Below, one piece after another: positions 63,519 through 64,000 of a DNA stretch of 64,000 bases. The position numbers and the translations under genes are program-made. Origin of the DNA: Dehalococcoidia bacterium (lineage in GTDB: Bacteria > Chloroflexota > Dehalococcoidia > Lucifugimonadales > JAGWBF01); contig JAGWBJ010000009.1 in NCBI GenBank assembly GCA_021295955.1, positions 1 to 64,000 of the forward strand, given 5' to 3'. The notes beneath the pieces were generated by a model that worked only from the letters and a program-made list of their open reading frames with translations, was not told where the DNA came from and did no database searches. Within the stretch, counting starts at the first letter, position 1, and the number at the start of each line of letters is the position of its first letter.

Positions 63519-64000
63519 TTACTCCACGGAAGGCAGTGCTAGCGATTCGTCGAACTTGGAGAACCGGACACGATACCAGAATTCAAAGGGTAAGAGATCT
63601 CCCGCCGCCGGATAAGACCCACTGACCTCATAGGCGTGTATCAAGCCATCCTCAACACCTACCCATCCCACAAGGTCCTCTCTTCCGGCTGACATTTGCT
63701 GACGGGGGTCTTGCGTGCCCTCCTGGGCGTCGCCCCAGATGTCCTGGGCGCGTTGCTGTAAGTCGAACCTTCCGGTTATCTTCTTCACCTGGACACCATC
63801 GAGGGTTTCCTCCCCCACGACAGTTGAGTCTATGAGACCATTGACTATTTGAAGATGTTTCGTTGAATCCAAAGTTGCCATCCGAGAACTGTCGAAGTTA
63901 CTCGGATACTTCTCCCATGCGCCGTCAGGGGCTTCACGCTTGTACTGCCAGCCGTGCAGGAGCAGGGACTCGCCATATGAGTCGTCATTCCCACGGATGA
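63519..64000 (-). CDS. LppX/LolA-like lipoprotein-domain protein, 5' end outside the window
   Basis: Open to the right edge with no stop, so the start lies beyond 64000; about 160 codons are visible. Features such as TVVGEETLDGVQVKKITGRFDL and the closing HAYEVSGSYPAAG...FWYRVRFSKFDESLALPSVE follow the strand pattern of LppX/LprG and LolA-type lipid-binding beta-half-barrels (VGxETxxGxxVxxxTG). These are usually exported lipoproteins; the signal peptide would be off-window. The call is by pattern only. Confidence 0.6.
   Translation of the reverse strand, partial: IRGNDDSYGESLLLHGWQYKREAPDGAWEKYPSNFDSSRMATLDSTKHLQIVNGLIDSTVVGEETLDGVQVKKITGRFDLQQRAQDIWGDAQEGTQDPRQQMSAGREDLVGWVGVEDGLIHAYEVSGSYPAAGDLLPFEFWYRVRFSKFDESLALPSVE

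Overview
The window is 64 kb of high-GC, gene-dense bacterial chromosome. It carries mostly housekeeping genes with short gaps and frequent start/stop overlaps. Gene content (two-subunit methylmalonyl-CoA mutase, fused AccD-AccA, PdxS/PdxT, the MEP pathway, a 2-oxoacid:ferredoxin oxidoreductase, DUF2851, an archaeal-type dUTPase/dCTP deaminase, a DRG-like TGS GTPase) suggests a member of the Chloroflexota, perhaps Dehalococcoidia. That placement is an inference from gene content, not a phylogeny. No rRNA, tRNA, CRISPR array, prophage or intact insertion sequence was found.

Layout. 1-0.2 kb: the 3' end of a group II intron followed by a short coding tail. 0.2-7.1 kb, minus strand: acyl-CoA ligase, a 2-oxoacid:ferredoxin oxidoreductase cluster (PorGD, PorA, PorB) interleaved with two small genes, TenA and a dUTPase-like gene. 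7.2-17.2 kb, plus strand: a translation/envelope/isoprenoid block, rpsB-tsf-pyrH-frr-uppS-cdsA-dxr-rseP-ispG-proS. 17.2-22.2 kb, minus: two OsmC paralogues around a MetE-like enzyme and an amidase, then a diiron ferritin-like protein. 22.4-26.3 kb, plus: methylmalonyl-CoA mutase large subunit, acyl-CoA dehydrogenase, epimerase, B12-binding small subunit. 26.4-35.7 kb, plus: yceD-rpmF-fabD-nusB-acpP, a family 4 uracil-DNA glycosylase, RNase J, FtsK and fused AccDA.

35.7-41.1 kb, minus: a damaged DUF59/Mrp pair, then uvrB, ruvA, ruvC, yebC. 41.4-44.4 kb, plus: a small DUF4177-like gene with its own promoter and terminator, then a promoter-led trio of poorly characterised genes ending in DUF2851. 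44.4-48.9 kb, minus: pantothenate genes (panC, panB, a DUF2520 reductase), a lipoprotein, a P1 peptidase and a cysteine-cluster HTH protein. 49.2-55.9 kb: DRG-like GTPase (+), rimM-khpA-rpsP (-), a SelW-like selenoprotein (+), tmk, an R3H ATPase and pdxT/pdxS (-). 56.1-63.1 kb, plus: an EtfD-like membrane iron-sulfur protein, a Uma2 nuclease, and an ABC ATPase with a very large FtsX-type permease. A LppX/LolA-like gene runs off the right edge.

The metabolic genes fit together as fatty-acid and propionyl-CoA oxidation (acyl-CoA ligase, acyl-CoA dehydrogenase, mutase set, EtfD-like quinone reductase) beside fatty-acid synthesis (AccDA, FabD, ACP). The most notable items are an in-frame UGA selenocysteine gene that ordinary gene calling would truncate, an intron terminus abutting a coding fragment, and two broken conserved genes: proS, with an N-terminal frame break, and mrp/DUF59, with an exact 80-bp direct repeat. 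The two breaks may be real or may be assembly errors.
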